DNA of 64,000 nucleotides from Elusimicrobiaceae bacterium (GCA_016281355.1 JAEEIL010000032.1:62001-126000), one strand, 5' to 3'. Positions 26,230-34,986 are shown, counted from the first letter of the stretch. Program-made: numbers and translations. Notes: generated from the sequence alone by a model not told the origin.

Positions 26230-26277
26230 AATATATATAGGCACCTATTTTGGGTACCTAAAATCAGGTAGTTATTT

Positions 26278-26349
26278 CGGGGAATGGCTTAGTGGTATAG
26301 CGCTCGCTTGGGGTGCGAGAGGTCCCGAGTTCGATTCTCGGTTCCCCGA
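26278..26349 (+). tRNA. tRNA-Pro (anticodon GGG)
   Basis: The acceptor CGGGGAA pairs with TTCCCCG at 26342-26348, with discriminator A. The anticodon stem CTCGC/GCGAG encloses loop TTGGGGT with anticodon GGG at 26310-26312. The T loop is TTCGATT. TAAAAT at 26259-26264 may be its -10 box. A second tRNA-Pro follows 29 bases later. CCA is not encoded. Confidence 0.94.
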
Positions 26350-26378
26350 TTTTTACTTTCCCTTACAAACAATTTTTA

Positions 26379-26451
26379 CGGGGCGTAGCGCAGTTGGTAG
26401 CGCGCACGGTTCGGGACCGTGAGGTCGTGGGTTCGAATCCCGCCGCCCCGA
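26379..26451 (+). tRNA. tRNA-Pro (anticodon CGG)
   Basis: The acceptor CGGGGCG pairs with CGCCCCG at 26444-26450, with discriminator A. The D stem is GCGC/GCGC. The anticodon stem CACGG/CCGTG encloses loop TTCGGGA with anticodon CGG at 26412-26414. The T arm is GTGGG/CCCGC around TTCGAAT. A terminator follows. With the TGG copy at 5178, all proline isoacceptors are in this window. Confidence 0.95.
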
Positions 26452-26464
26452 TTTTACAAACAAT

Positions 26465-26488
26465 AAACCGCATTAAGCGGTTTTTTTT
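26465..26488 (+). terminator. Intrinsic terminator after the tRNA-Pro pair
   Basis: The stem AAACCGC/GCGGTTT with loop ATTAA runs into eight Ts (26481-26488). It ends the tRNA transcript. Confidence 0.9.
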
Positions 26489-26512
26489 GTTCGTGAAATT
26501 TTGGTTAGAAGC

Positions 26513-26595
26513 GACATAAACTGCTTTATGTCACATCGGGATTTGAAGCCCGGAGCATTTTTGTCAGAAAAATGACGAAAGGGGAATCCCTCCCT
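26513..26595. other. Hairpin-rich intergenic stretch, unexplained
   Basis: Between the tRNA terminator and the DUF2157 gene lie four short inverted repeats in close order: GACATAAA/TTTATGTC (26513-26532), CGGG/CCCG near 26537-26552, GTCA/TGAC around 26563-26576 and GGGGA/TCCC(T) near 26581-26590. No open frame, T-run or known RNA motif was recognised. It could be a small RNA, a decayed tRNA-like sequence or chance. Confidence 0.3.
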
Positions 26596-26659
26596 ATTTT
26601 CTTTACTTAATTACTTATATTTGATACTATATTGATATAAGTTTATATACGGAGATTTT

Positions 26660-27628
26660 ATGTCATTACTCAAAAAAACTACTGTTTGGGTGCAAGAACA
26701 AATAATAACACCGGAACAAAAAGAAAAGATTTTAGCATTTGAACGTTCATCGGGTAATCATACCTTTTGGAACACGGCTTTTATAATAGCGGGTGTTTTG
26801 ATAGGCCTTGGAATCTGCTTATTAATAGCGGCGAATTGGTCTGTTTTACCTCCGGCAGCGAAATTGACCGGGGATTTTATATTATTCGGTGCTTTAATTT
26901 ATGCTCTTTATTGGAGCATTCAAACCGAGCATAAAGGCTTAAAAGAATTATTTGCGATTATGACCTTTTTAATAGTAGGCGGAACAATAGGATTGATAGC
27001 GCAAATATTTCAATTATCCGGCGGATGGAATAATTTTGCACTTACTTGGGCATTGCTCGGATTACCGTTTATTATATTAAGCCGTTCTACATTTTTAAAT
27101 ATAGTATGGTTACTTTTGCTTTCCAGCATGTTTGATGGAAGGTATTTAAGCAAAATACTTAATTATATCGTAGGTAAATTTACTATAAATACAGTGGTTA
27201 ATATCATTATTTTATATGTAATTTACTTCGGTATTACCAAAATACAAGATAAAACAGATCAATATACCATCTTACCCAAAACAATCGGCAAATTATTAAT
27301 TTGGGGCATATATATTTTAGTCGTATATATAGGATGCAGATGGGGATTGATATCCTCATATAATTTACATACATTTGGCGCTTATTTCGTAGTTTTCGGT
27401 TTTTTGGGATTTCGCATGTATATGGCGACAAGAGAACAAAATATTTCCTCATTTAAAAGAAATGCTATCTTAGCGGAAATTTATATTTTTGCTATTTTTG
27501 CTTCTAAAATGGGTAATTTATGGGTATCAGGTTGGGGCTTTATTTTCGGCGGTTTATTCATCTTGGCTTTTGTTTTTGCATTACGCAAGACTACCCGTTA
27601 TATTAAACAAATGGAGATTTTTAAATGA
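26660..27628 (+). CDS. DUF2157 domain membrane protein
   Basis: The 322-residue protein starts with a soluble segment of about 45 residues (VQEQIITPEQKEKILAFE), followed by roughly ten hydrophobic helices. The region FWNTAFIIAGVLIGLGICLLIAANW with a later GLIAQIFQLSGGW is typical of DUF2157. The function of the family is unknown. GGAG precedes the ATG. It overlaps the next gene, a GDYXXLXY protein, by four bases, a pairing frequent for this family. Confidence 0.85.
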   Translation: MSLLKKTTVWVQEQIITPEQKEKILAFERSSGNHTFWNTAFIIAGVLIGLGICLLIAANWSVLPPAAKLTGDFILFGALIYALYWSIQTEHKGLKELFAIMTFLIVGGTIGLIAQIFQLSGGWNNFALTWALLGLPFIILSRSTFLNIVWLLLLSSMFDGRYLSKILNYIVGKFTINTVVNIIILYVIYFGITKIQDKTDQYTILPKTIGKLLIWGIYILVVYIGCRWGLISSYNLHTFGAYFVVFGFLGFRMYMATREQNISSFKRNAILAEIYIFAIFASKMGNLWVSGWGFIFGGLFILAFVFALRKTTRYIKQMEIFK

Positions 27629-28062
27629 AAAAGAATATATTGATAGCCTTTATATCTTTACCGTTTATATGTTTGCTCGGATGGGTTGTTTTCCTCACTG
27701 TAATAAAAAACACTGGCGCAGATGTTACCTTGAGCATAACAGGATACGATCCTAGGGACTTACTCTCTGGCCATTATATTGCTTATCAAATTGATTGGGA
27801 TAATAGCGATTGCACTCAATTCGCTAACAATATTTGCCCTAAAGATAAATTCTGTAAAGAGGGCCACTGGGGCAGGGAATGCCGTTTTTATATACCCGAA
27901 TATCAAGCAAAGAATTTAGACAATCTTTTTGCGAACAGATTTCAAAATAATTTGAAATTTGAAGTGGTTTATTCTTATAATGAAAATCAAACACCAATAG
28001 CAAAAGAACTTTTAATTAATGGAAAAGATTGGCAAGAATATATGCGTCATAAAAAGTTATAA
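27625..28062 (+). CDS. GDYXXLXY-domain protein
   Basis: The 145 residues have an N-terminal transmembrane helix (about 7-28) and an extracytoplasmic domain. The family motif appears as SGHYIAYQIDW (His instead of Asp in GDYxxLxY, Ala for Leu) after DPRDLL. Four cysteines in the middle (CTQFANNIC, CKEGHWGREC region) could form disulfides. It is coupled to the DUF2157 gene. The function is unknown. The obg gene follows 18 bases later. Confidence 0.8.
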   Translation: MKKNILIAFISLPFICLLGWVVFLTVIKNTGADVTLSITGYDPRDLLSGHYIAYQIDWDNSDCTQFANNICPKDKFCKEGHWGRECRFYIPEYQAKNLDNLFANRFQNNLKFEVVYSYNENQTPIAKELLINGKDWQEYMRHKKL

Positions 28063-28080
28063 TATATTACAGAGGTCAAA

Positions 28081-29472
28081 ATGCAAGCAAATAATTTTTT
28101 AGACAGAGTTAAAATTTATGTCAAAGCCGGAAAGGGCGGTGACGGTTGTTTGTCATTTAGACGCGAAAAATTTATTGCTTACGGCGGTCCAAACGGCGGT
28201 AATGGTGGCAAAGGCGGCGATATTATTTTGCAAGCCGAGCCTAACCTTACTACCTTACAAGAACTTGCTTGCAATCCGCATATTGAAGCTGCAAACGGTG
28301 AAAAGGGTGGCACTTATAATAAAACCGGCCTTAACGGGGAAGATAAAATTGTTTTAGTTCCGCTTGGAACAGTTATTAAACTTAACGGTGAAACTGTCGC
28401 AGATTTAACTAAACCTTATCAAAAAGTTATTGTCGCGCGTGGCGGGCGTGGCGGACGCGGAAACCAAAGTTTTAAGACAAAAAATAATACAGCACCGCGT
28501 ATTGCCGAAATCGGTCAAAAAGGCGAAGAATTAACTTTAATTTTGGAACTTAAGGTCTTGGCGGATGTTGGTTTAGTCGGCTTACCGAACGCAGGTAAAA
28601 GCACATTTCTAACTGCCGTTACCGCTGCACGCCCTAAAATTGCAAATTACCCTTTTACAACTTTAAATCCGAATTTGGGTATTTGTCAGCATAAAAATAC
28701 AAGTTTTATTATTGCAGATATTCCGGGTATTATTGAAGGTGCAAGTGAGGGTAAAGGCCTTGGGCATCAATTTTTAAAACATATTGAGAGAACACGTGTT
28801 TTGGTGCATCTTGTTGACCCAAGCGGTTTTGAAAATTTTACCCCCCTTCAAACAGTAAAAACCATTAGTGATGAACTAAAAAATTTTGATAAAAAACTGG
28901 CAAAAAAACCGCGCATAATTGTTGTAAACAAAGCAGATTTAGAAGGATCTGAAAAAGTCTTTAAACAAATTGAAAAGAAATTTTCAAAAAAATATCCTGT
29001 ATTTTTAATTTCCGCCGCAGCAAGGAAAGGGCTTGCTAAAGTGCTTGATGAAATTGTTAAAACACTTATGCAAAACCCCATTAAATTTGAAAAACCGAAA
29101 CAGGAAAAAACTTTAACCTTAAAAGTTGAACCGTTTTTTACCGTTGAAAAACTTGATGAGAACCGTTTTCAAATATCCGGTAAAAAAGCGGAAGATTTTA
29201 TTTCCATGACAAACTTTTCCCAACCGCAAGCGGTACAACGCTTATGGGGAATTTTCAAAAAAGTAGGGCTTGAAAAGGAACTTCTAAAGCAAGGTATTCA
29301 AGACGGTGATATTATCGTAGCCTGCGGTAAAGAATTTGAGTGGAGCGGTGCTGAATTCAGCGGTGAAGTTTCTGCTTTGCCGGAACGCCTTGGCGGTTAT
29401 AAGCGCCGTGCTACAAAACAAGAACGCCTTGAAAAACGTCGTTCAAGGCGTCAGCAAAAATTTGATTTGTAG
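28081..29472 (+). CDS. obg: GTPase Obg/CgtA
   Basis: Obg is an essential GTPase in 50S ribosome maturation. The 463 residues show the glycine-rich Obg fold (about 1-158; GGDGCLSFRREKF, GGNGGKGGD, GGRGGRGN) and then the G domain with GLPNAGKST (P-loop), DIPGIIEGASEGKGLG (G3), NKAD (G4) and SAAARKG (G5). A C-terminal OCT domain of about 80 residues ends in an arginine-rich tail. AGAGGT precedes the ATG. TATAAT lies in the end of the upstream gene and could give it its own promoter. Confidence 0.96.
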   Translation: MQANNFLDRVKIYVKAGKGGDGCLSFRREKFIAYGGPNGGNGGKGGDIILQAEPNLTTLQELACNPHIEAANGEKGGTYNKTGLNGEDKIVLVPLGTVIKLNGETVADLTKPYQKVIVARGGRGGRGNQSFKTKNNTAPRIAEIGQKGEELTLILELKVLADVGLVGLPNAGKSTFLTAVTAARPKIANYPFTTLNPNLGICQHKNTSFIIADIPGIIEGASEGKGLGHQFLKHIERTRVLVHLVDPSGFENFTPLQTVKTISDELKNFDKKLAKKPRIIVVNKADLEGSEKVFKQIEKKFSKKYPVFLISAAARKGLAKVLDEIVKTLMQNPIKFEKPKQEKTLTLKVEPFFTVEKLDENRFQISGKKAEDFISMTNFSQPQAVQRLWGIFKKVGLEKELLKQGIQDGDIIVACGKEFEWSGAEFSGEVSALPERLGGYKRRATKQERLEKRRSRRQQKFDL

Positions 29473-29496
29473 ATTTACAACAATATAGATGTTATC

Positions 29497-29973
29497 CTAG
29501 AAAATAGGGTAATAGTCATTCACTTTTAATCTATCGGTTAAAGAAGAACAAACTTTTTCCCCATCACTATTGGTAAAACGACATCTAATAAATCTCTCTC
29601 CATAAAAACCTATTAAATCATATCCTTTATTTGATTCAGCGCCGTTTACACCAATTCTAGTGGCTACGACGCTGTTGTCATCGGAATTCATCTGATAAGT
29701 AAAATATTCTGTACTGAAACTATTTTGTGCAGAATTAAAATCGGAAATAGCCGGTCTAAAATCATTGATATCACGGAAATCTGCGCCATAAACTTCATAG
29801 TTAACAAAGTGTTTCTGTTGTGCTGCTTGAATTGCACCAATCATATGTACGGCCTCGCTGGCACGAGCGCGTTCTATAGAACTGACAAATGACGGATAAA
29901 CCAATGCTGCAAATGTAGCAATAATAATAACAACTACCATAAGTTCCATTAATGTAAAACCTTTTTTATTCAT
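29497..29973 (-). CDS. Type IV pilin-like protein (PilE type)
   Basis: The 158-residue prepilin has the class III/IV signature KKGFTLMELMVVVIIIATFAALVYP, in two parts: the cleavage site G-F with Glu5, and a hydrophobic helix. The C-terminal domain of about 110 residues contains two cysteines near the end (CRF, CSS) that may form the disulfide-bonded loop. No pilus assembly gene is nearby; it lies two bases after the end of glyS in the glyQS transcript direction, preceded by GAGAGG. Large families of such solitary pilins are known in Elusimicrobium. The role may be in pili, competence or secretion. Confidence 0.9.
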   Translation of the reverse strand: MNKKGFTLMELMVVVIIIATFAALVYPSFVSSIERARASEAVHMIGAIQAAQQKHFVNYEVYGADFRDINDFRPAISDFNSAQNSFSTEYFTYQMNSDDNSVVATRIGVNGAESNKGYDLIGFYGERFIRCRFTNSDGEKVCSSLTDRLKVNDYYPIF

Positions 29974-29974
29974 A

Positions 29975-32023
29975 TTAACCTCTCTTTTTTAATTTTCCTA
30001 AATCAGCCGTTTTAAACAAAACCGTTTTAACTTTTAAAAGCAAGGCAAGGCGGTTTTGTTTAATTTTTGCATCATTTACATTTACCATTATTTTAGCAAA
30101 AAAATCTTCCAAAGGTTGTTTTAATACGGAAAGATTTTTAAGTTCCATAGCAAAATCTTGTGCTTTGGGTAAATTATCAACTGCTTTATTTAAGGCAATT
30201 TCTTCTTGCTCTTTAAGCAAAGATGGATCTAAATCAGGTAAATTTTGAGATGCTTGCTTTAAAATATTTGTAACGCGTTTGGCCGATTCGGCGACAGCTT
30301 GCAAAGTTTCACTCTTAAGTTGTTCGGCCAAAATTCCGGCATTCACTAAAACGATATTCAGCGGTGCGTCAAAATTTTTGACTGCTGAAATAATATCTTC
30401 AGGTATTTGTTTTTCCTCTAAAATATTTTGAAGCCTCTGCCATAAAAATTCCGGCAGTTGTGCGAGTTGATTATTTTCGTTTTCCGGTAAATTTTTTGAA
30501 GCAAGTTCAATCAATTTATTAATACTTAAAGACCAATTGTTGGCAAGAACAATCCTGACTGCGCCCATAGCCTGACGGCGCAAAGCAAAAGGATCTTGGC
30601 TTCCGCTTGGCACTTGTCCTGCTTTAAAATTCGCTGCCAAAGTATCAAGTTTGCCCGCTAAACTTACCAAAGAACCGACTTTTGTTTTCGGCAAATCAGA
30701 AGACGCGGACAAAGGCAAATAAAATTCTTCCAAAGCAGTGCTTACATCAGGTGCACGGCCTTCTTTCTGTGCATAAACACCGCCCATGTAGCCTTGTAAA
30801 TCGGTAAATTCATATACAACTGAACTTGCCAAATCTGCATAAGCATAACCGGCAGCTTGTTTCGCATTTTCGGTTTCGGATGGAGTAAAATTTAATAGTT
30901 TTGCCAAAGCCGCTGTTAATTCCGTAATGCGCTTTGTTTTATCTTCCATTGTGCCCATACCGTCAATAAAATTGATGTTTTTAAGTTTACTGCGCATATT
31001 ATCAAGGCCGAGTTTAAGGTCATTTTCAAAAAAGAAAACAGCATCTGTTAAACGTGCAGTCATAACATTTTTGAAACCGGTTTTAACTTCTTCTTGATTA
31101 ACAGAAACGCCATCCCTAACGGCTATAAAATGCGGTTGCAATTCACCCTTTTTATCTACGACAGGGAACATTTTGATTTGTGTTTTCAAAACTGTTGTTA
31201 AAAGTTTTTTAGGGAGTTTCATGAAACTTAAAGCCATATCACCTGCAAGAGCAATAGGATGTTCCGTGAAATTAACAGTTTCGTCTATTAAATCTTGATC
31301 TAAATCTGCCTGATAACCCAGGAGTTTCGTGCACCCTTCAATGCTTCTTAAAAGTGCTTTTTCACGTTCTTTAAGGTCAACGAGTATCGGATGAATTTGA
31401 TTTTTTAAAGCATCTTTATAGCTTTCCGGGTTTTTAATTATTATCGGTGTTTGTTTAAAAGAACTTAAACCGTATGCCTTATTTGAAGATTTAACACCGG
31501 CGATTTCAAACTTAATAATTTTAGTACCATACAAAGCAATGATACTTCTTATAGGGCGGGCAAAGCGGAAACCTGAATCTTCCCACACCATATTTTTTGC
31601 AAAATTCAAACTTTTGATAAGTTCCGGAAAAATGGTTGCAAGAAGTTTTTCCGTTTTAACACCTTTTATCTTTATATCTGCATATATAAATGGGCCTTTT
31701 TCGGTTTCCTTTACAACTAACTGTTCGGCTTTAATGCCGTTTTTGGCGGCAAAACCTAAGGCTTGGGGTGTAAATTTACCGTCGGCACCTTTCAATAATT
31801 TGGCCGGTGGGCCTTTGACTTCTTTTGAAATATCTTCACTGACTTCAGCTAAATCTTTGATTTCAAGAACTAATTTTTTATAAGTACCGTAAGTTTCCAA
31901 AGTTTTATAATTTAAACGGTTTTCCGATAAAATATTGATTGCGTTTTCTTTAAGTTGTTCTAAAGCAGGCCTCAAAAAACGTGCAGGCAAATGTTCTGTC
32001 CCTATTTGTAAAAGTGCGTTCAT
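29975..32023 (-). CDS. glyS: Glycine--tRNA ligase, beta subunit
   Basis: This is the tRNA-binding subunit of the bacterial alpha2beta2 glycyl-tRNA synthetase, 682 residues, the normal length. Family features are the N-terminal LLQIGTEHLPARFLRPAL, KGPPAKLLKG, VWEDSGFRFARPIRSIIALYG, DPFALRRQAMGAVRI near residue 500 and a helical anticodon-binding C-terminus with LALLLKVKTVLFKTADLGKL. It overlaps glyQ by four bases, so subunits are made in coupled fashion. Confidence 0.96.
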   Translation of the reverse strand: MNALLQIGTEHLPARFLRPALEQLKENAINILSENRLNYKTLETYGTYKKLVLEIKDLAEVSEDISKEVKGPPAKLLKGADGKFTPQALGFAAKNGIKAEQLVVKETEKGPFIYADIKIKGVKTEKLLATIFPELIKSLNFAKNMVWEDSGFRFARPIRSIIALYGTKIIKFEIAGVKSSNKAYGLSSFKQTPIIIKNPESYKDALKNQIHPILVDLKEREKALLRSIEGCTKLLGYQADLDQDLIDETVNFTEHPIALAGDMALSFMKLPKKLLTTVLKTQIKMFPVVDKKGELQPHFIAVRDGVSVNQEEVKTGFKNVMTARLTDAVFFFENDLKLGLDNMRSKLKNINFIDGMGTMEDKTKRITELTAALAKLLNFTPSETENAKQAAGYAYADLASSVVYEFTDLQGYMGGVYAQKEGRAPDVSTALEEFYLPLSASSDLPKTKVGSLVSLAGKLDTLAANFKAGQVPSGSQDPFALRRQAMGAVRIVLANNWSLSINKLIELASKNLPENENNQLAQLPEFLWQRLQNILEEKQIPEDIISAVKNFDAPLNIVLVNAGILAEQLKSETLQAVAESAKRVTNILKQASQNLPDLDPSLLKEQEEIALNKAVDNLPKAQDFAMELKNLSVLKQPLEDFFAKIMVNVNDAKIKQNRLALLLKVKTVLFKTADLGKLKKRG

Positions 32024-32880
32024 TTGGTGGCCTCCTTTTCTTCGTGTTGTTTAATATACTCACCGGCACAAAGTTTTGCCAAGTGGCGAATTTTAGCAAT
32101 AATATTTGTTCTGTCACTAACGGAAATTGCACCGCGTGCTTCAAGCGTATTGAAATAATGCGAAACGCGCATAGCACAATCATAAGCAGGTAAATATAAA
32201 CCTTTTTTGCAAAGAGTGCGGCATTCTTCATCATTTTCTTCTACATATCTGCGAAGATTTGCGACATTTGCTTCCTCAAAATTATAATGAGAGAATTGCC
32301 TTTCGCTTTCTTTTACCATTTCGCCGTAAGTTGTGGTATCGTTCCACATAATATCAAAAATTGTATCTTTCTTTTGGGAATACATTGCAAGACGTTCAAG
32401 CCCGTAAGTTATTTCAACTGTAATTGGTTTTAAGTTATAACCGGCCATAATTTGGAAATAAGTAAACTGTGTAATTTCCATACCGTCAAGCCAAATTTCC
32501 CAACCTACACCTGATGCACCGAGCGTAGGGGATTGCCAATCATCTTCAATCCAGCGAACATCATGAATTTCAGGGTCAAGCCCGATTGCTTTTAAAGAAT
32601 TTAAATAAAGCTGTTGAATATTTGCAGGTGAAGGTTTTAAAATTACCTGGAATTGATAATATTTGCCTAGCCTGTTTGGGTTTTCCCCATATCTACCATC
32701 GGCCGGGCGGCGGCATGGTTCAACATAACAGACACTGGTCGGTTTCGGCGTAAGAGAACCGAAAAATGTAAAAGGGTTAAAAGTACCTGCACCCTTTTCC
32801 AAATCATATGGTTGTACAACAATGCAACCTTGCTTTTTCCAATATACTTGGAGATTGTGAATTATGTCCTGAAAGTTCAT
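32020..32880 (-). CDS. glyQ: Glycine--tRNA ligase, alpha subunit
   Basis: The catalytic subunit is 286 residues and contains the class II motifs: FQDIIHNLQVYWKKQGCIVVQPYD, EPCRRPADGRYGENPNRLGKYYQFQVI, VGWEIWLDGMEITQFTYFQ and TYGLERLAMY. The ATG at 32880 gives the family's usual start; an upstream in-frame ATG at 33009 lies in the ankyrin gene region and is rejected. No Shine-Dalgarno is seen and TATAAT ends six bases upstream, so the mRNA may be leaderless. Confidence 0.96.
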   Translation of the reverse strand: MNFQDIIHNLQVYWKKQGCIVVQPYDLEKGAGTFNPFTFFGSLTPKPTSVCYVEPCRRPADGRYGENPNRLGKYYQFQVILKPSPANIQQLYLNSLKAIGLDPEIHDVRWIEDDWQSPTLGASGVGWEIWLDGMEITQFTYFQIMAGYNLKPITVEITYGLERLAMYSQKKDTIFDIMWNDTTTYGEMVKESERQFSHYNFEEANVANLRRYVEENDEECRTLCKKGLYLPAYDCAMRVSHYFNTLEARGAISVSDRTNIIAKIRHLAKLCAGEYIKQHEEKEATK

Positions 32881-32886
32881 ACTTAC

Positions 32887-32892
32887 ATTATA
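32887..32892 (-). promoter_or_regulatory. Putative -10 box (TATAAT) for leaderless glyQS mRNA
   Basis: TATAAT on the minus strand is followed by GTAAGT and the glyQ ATG. The start of transcription would fall on the start codon. No ribosome-binding site lies between. I see no good -35 element. Confidence 0.6.
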
Positions 32893-32920
32893 TAATTTTA
32901 GGAGAGGAAATTTGCAGTCC

Positions 32921-33493
32921 CTATTTTTTAGTGTATTTCTCAAAAAGTTTAATAATTGCTTGATTATTATTTTGCATAGCATAATCAAAAGGAGTATAAC
33001 CTTTATCATCTATACATAGTGGGTTTGCTTTAAACCCTAACAAAATATCGCATGCAGATACATTACCTACTGCTACTGCTAAATGTAAAAGAGTAAAACC
33101 ATCTGATAACTTTTGATTAGATAAAGCTTCCCAATGAGTTTTATTTTTACCCATAATTTGTATAATTTTCCAATCATTCCCATCTAAAATAGCACATGCC
33201 AATGGGGTAGAACGGATTTTAAAAAGCATTTCTCGAGAAAAAATTTTATCAGCAACTTTCCAATAACCTTTATGTGTTTTGGCCCATAACCAACTAATAA
33301 ATGTTATAGCCCCTACAATGACTCCAACCAATCCAAGCATGAATATTTCTTTTGGGAGAGGAATACCTGTCTTTTGCAAAAACGGCCCTATATGGTTTAT
33401 ACAATAACCAAACCCCAAAATGCACCCTACAAAGAATGCACCTGCAACAATTCCCCAAAACAACAATAGAAGTGTATCTTTAAGTTTATTCAT
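32921..33493 (-). CDS. Membrane-anchored ankyrin-repeat protein
   Basis: The 190 residues have two hydrophobic helices (about 8-33 and 50-70) separated by a short loop, then a soluble part. Ankyrin motifs occur at about 130-160 (DGFTLLHLAVAVGNVSACDILLGFKANP) and 163-188 (DKGYTPFDYAMQNNNQAIIKLFEK). The protein probably faces the cytoplasm or periplasm with the repeats free to bind a partner. It lies 40 bases upstream of glyQ, which has its own promoter. No partner is evident. Confidence 0.8.
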   Translation of the reverse strand: MNKLKDTLLLLFWGIVAGAFFVGCILGFGYCINHIGPFLQKTGIPLPKEIFMLGLVGVIVGAITFISWLWAKTHKGYWKVADKIFSREMLFKIRSTPLACAILDGNDWKIIQIMGKNKTHWEALSNQKLSDGFTLLHLAVAVGNVSACDILLGFKANPLCIDDKGYTPFDYAMQNNNQAIIKLFEKYTKK

Positions 33494-33575
33494 ATATTTA
33501 CCTTATAGTTTATACTTACTGTTACGTTTCGTTATTATAACAATTTATAATAGTTTGTCTTTATATAATAAAAAA

Positions 33576-33647
33576 TGCCGAGGGACAGGATCGAACTGTC
33601 GACACCTGGTTTTTCAGACCAGTGCTCTACCACTGAGCTACCTCGGC
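33576..33647 (-). tRNA. tRNA-Phe (anticodon GAA)
   Basis: On the minus strand the acceptor GCCGAGG pairs with CCTCGGC, with discriminator A. The D stem GCTC/GAGC has loop AGTGGTA. The anticodon stem CTGGT/ACCAG encloses CTGAAAA with anticodon GAA. The T loop is TTCGATC. It stands alone between the thioredoxin-like and ankyrin genes. CCA is not encoded. Confidence 0.94.
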
Positions 33648-33710
33648 AAGTGAATTATCACTATATATATGATACAAAATTATTGAACGCCTTGCAAATT
33701 TTATAATAAA

Positions 33711-33754
33711 AATCCCCCTGCAAATAGTGTAAATGATTACTAAAACAGGGGGAA
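33711..33754 (-). terminator. Intrinsic terminator after the thioredoxin-like lipoprotein gene
   Basis: The minus-strand stem TCCCCCTG/CAGGGGGA has a long loop (about 25 bases) and runs into ATTTTTATT. It begins seven bases after the stop of the upstream gene. Confidence 0.7.
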
Positions 33755-33760
33755 AGATTT

Positions 33761-34267
33761 TTATTTTAAGTTGTTAAGTGTTTCTAAAATATCAGCGACA
33801 TGATCCGGGGAATAACCGCGCCATGTCTCAACTGCTTTACCATCCTTAAATAGCATAATTGTCGGGAAACCTCTGACACCTTGCTCTTGCATCAACTCAC
33901 TTGCATTATAATAAATTTGAATATTTTTTGTTGCTTTAACGGGATCCAAATTTTTAAGGTTTGAAGAACTTCCATCCATAAAAGCAATTATTACATCTGC
34001 TTGGGTAGAAGGAACTTTGCCTGCGAGTTCGTCCATATAAGGGACCATTTTTTTACACCAACCGCAAAACCCGGCCATAAATGCCACTACAACGGGTTTT
34101 TGATTGATATTTTCAGTAAAATTGTAACTGTCCCCTTTTAAACCGGGCAAGACATAGCCTTGCACGTTCTGCACCGCTTGGTTTCCTTCTTGCGATGCAG
34201 GTTTTGCAACTTGATCGCAAGCTGCAAAAGAAAGTACTGCCAATGTTAATATTAATATTCTTTTCAT
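33761..34267 (-). CDS. Thioredoxin-fold lipoprotein (TlpA/DsbE type)
   Basis: The 168-residue precursor has a signal peptide with lipobox SFAAC (lipidated C17). A thioredoxin fold follows with active site CGWC at C68-C71 in FMAGFCGWCKKMVPYMDEL and a cis-proline in GFPTIMLFKDGKAVETWRGY. It likely acts in the periplasm as a thiol-disulfide oxidoreductase; reducing or oxidising direction cannot be told. It is monocistronic, with a leaderless-type promoter upstream and a terminator downstream. Confidence 0.92.
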   Translation of the reverse strand: MKRILILTLAVLSFAACDQVAKPASQEGNQAVQNVQGYVLPGLKGDSYNFTENINQKPVVVAFMAGFCGWCKKMVPYMDELAGKVPSTQADVIIAFMDGSSSNLKNLDPVKATKNIQIYYNASELMQEQGVRGFPTIMLFKDGKAVETWRGYSPDHVADILETLNNLK

Positions 34268-34273
34268 AATTAA

Positions 34274-34279
34274 ATTATA
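34274..34279 (-). promoter_or_regulatory. Putative -10 box (TATAAT) for leaderless thioredoxin-like mRNA
   Basis: TATAAT on the minus strand is followed by TTAATT and the ATG. There is no Shine-Dalgarno and no clear -35. Confidence 0.6.
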
Positions 34280-34389
34280 TCTTATTTAAGTCAAAAATAA
34301 TTAACCGGCAAACAATAAGTTAAATTTATATTTGATTTTGGCTTTAAAAATTGTAATATATACTGGTAGTTAGTTAAAGGAGGATGTTC

Positions 34390-34941
34390 ATGAAAAAGTT
34401 ATTAATGCTTGTTGCATTAGTTGCCACATTAGGCGTTTATGCAGCTGCTGAATCACCAATCAAATTGTCCTTATATGACAATATTGCTTGGCCCAACACA
34501 AACAATACCAATATCGTTTTAGGTCTTGTTGATAACAACACACCAACCGTTAAAGGTGTTTCTTTAGCAATCGGTTCTTCAAGAGTTGATGATCTTACTG
34601 GGTTGTCTTTTGCTTATTTCTATGCAAGATCAAATGATTTAACCGGTGTACAAGTAGGTTTATATAACGTAACCCACAATGCAACCGGCGTAGTTTGGGG
34701 CCTTGTTAACCACAACAAAAGAGCTTTCACCGGTGCACAACTTGGTTTAGTAAACCTTGCAAATAATATGAAAGGTCTCCAATGGGGCTTTTATAACCAA
34801 GCAGAAACCTTAACCGGTTTACAACTCGGTTTTGTAAACTATATCAACAGAATCGATAAAGGTTTACAAATCGGTTTAGTTAACATCATTGAAAACAATG
34901 GTTGGTTACCAATCATGGTTATCGTTAACGGCAGATTCTAG
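34390..34941 (+). CDS. Exported repeat protein, first of a tandem pair (LA_2272-like surface repeat)
   Basis: The 183-residue precursor has a signal peptide cleaved near AAAES. Its body is a series of about 9-11-residue beta-type repeats of the form LTGxQxGLxN, spaced across about 60-165. Similar repeats occur in Leptospira LA_2272-type surface proteins; the match is from pattern memory. A strong AAAGGAGG lies six bases before the ATG at 34390, which is preferred to an ATG two codons upstream. The C-terminal 25 residues are nearly identical to those of the next gene. Location may be the outer membrane or periplasm. Confidence 0.8.
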   Translation: MKKLLMLVALVATLGVYAAAESPIKLSLYDNIAWPNTNNTNIVLGLVDNNTPTVKGVSLAIGSSRVDDLTGLSFAYFYARSNDLTGVQVGLYNVTHNATGVVWGLVNHNKRAFTGAQLGLVNLANNMKGLQWGFYNQAETLTGLQLGFVNYINRIDKGLQIGLVNIIENNGWLPIMVIVNGRF

Positions 34942-34956
34942 TCTTTAAAGACTTTT

Positions 34957-34986
34957 AAAAAGGCCTGCTTAATGCAGGCCTTTTTT
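34957..34986 (+). terminator. Intrinsic terminator of the first repeat-protein gene
   Basis: The stem AAAAAGGCCTGC/GCAGGCC with loop TTAAT runs into six Ts. It is preceded by the palindrome AGTCTTTAAAGACT (34940-34953). The second gene carries the same arrangement. Confidence 0.92.

Noticed and set aside
32881-33009. 43-residue N-terminal extension of GlyQ from the ATG at 33009
   Set aside because: The extension would run into the ankyrin gene and family members start at MNFQDII.
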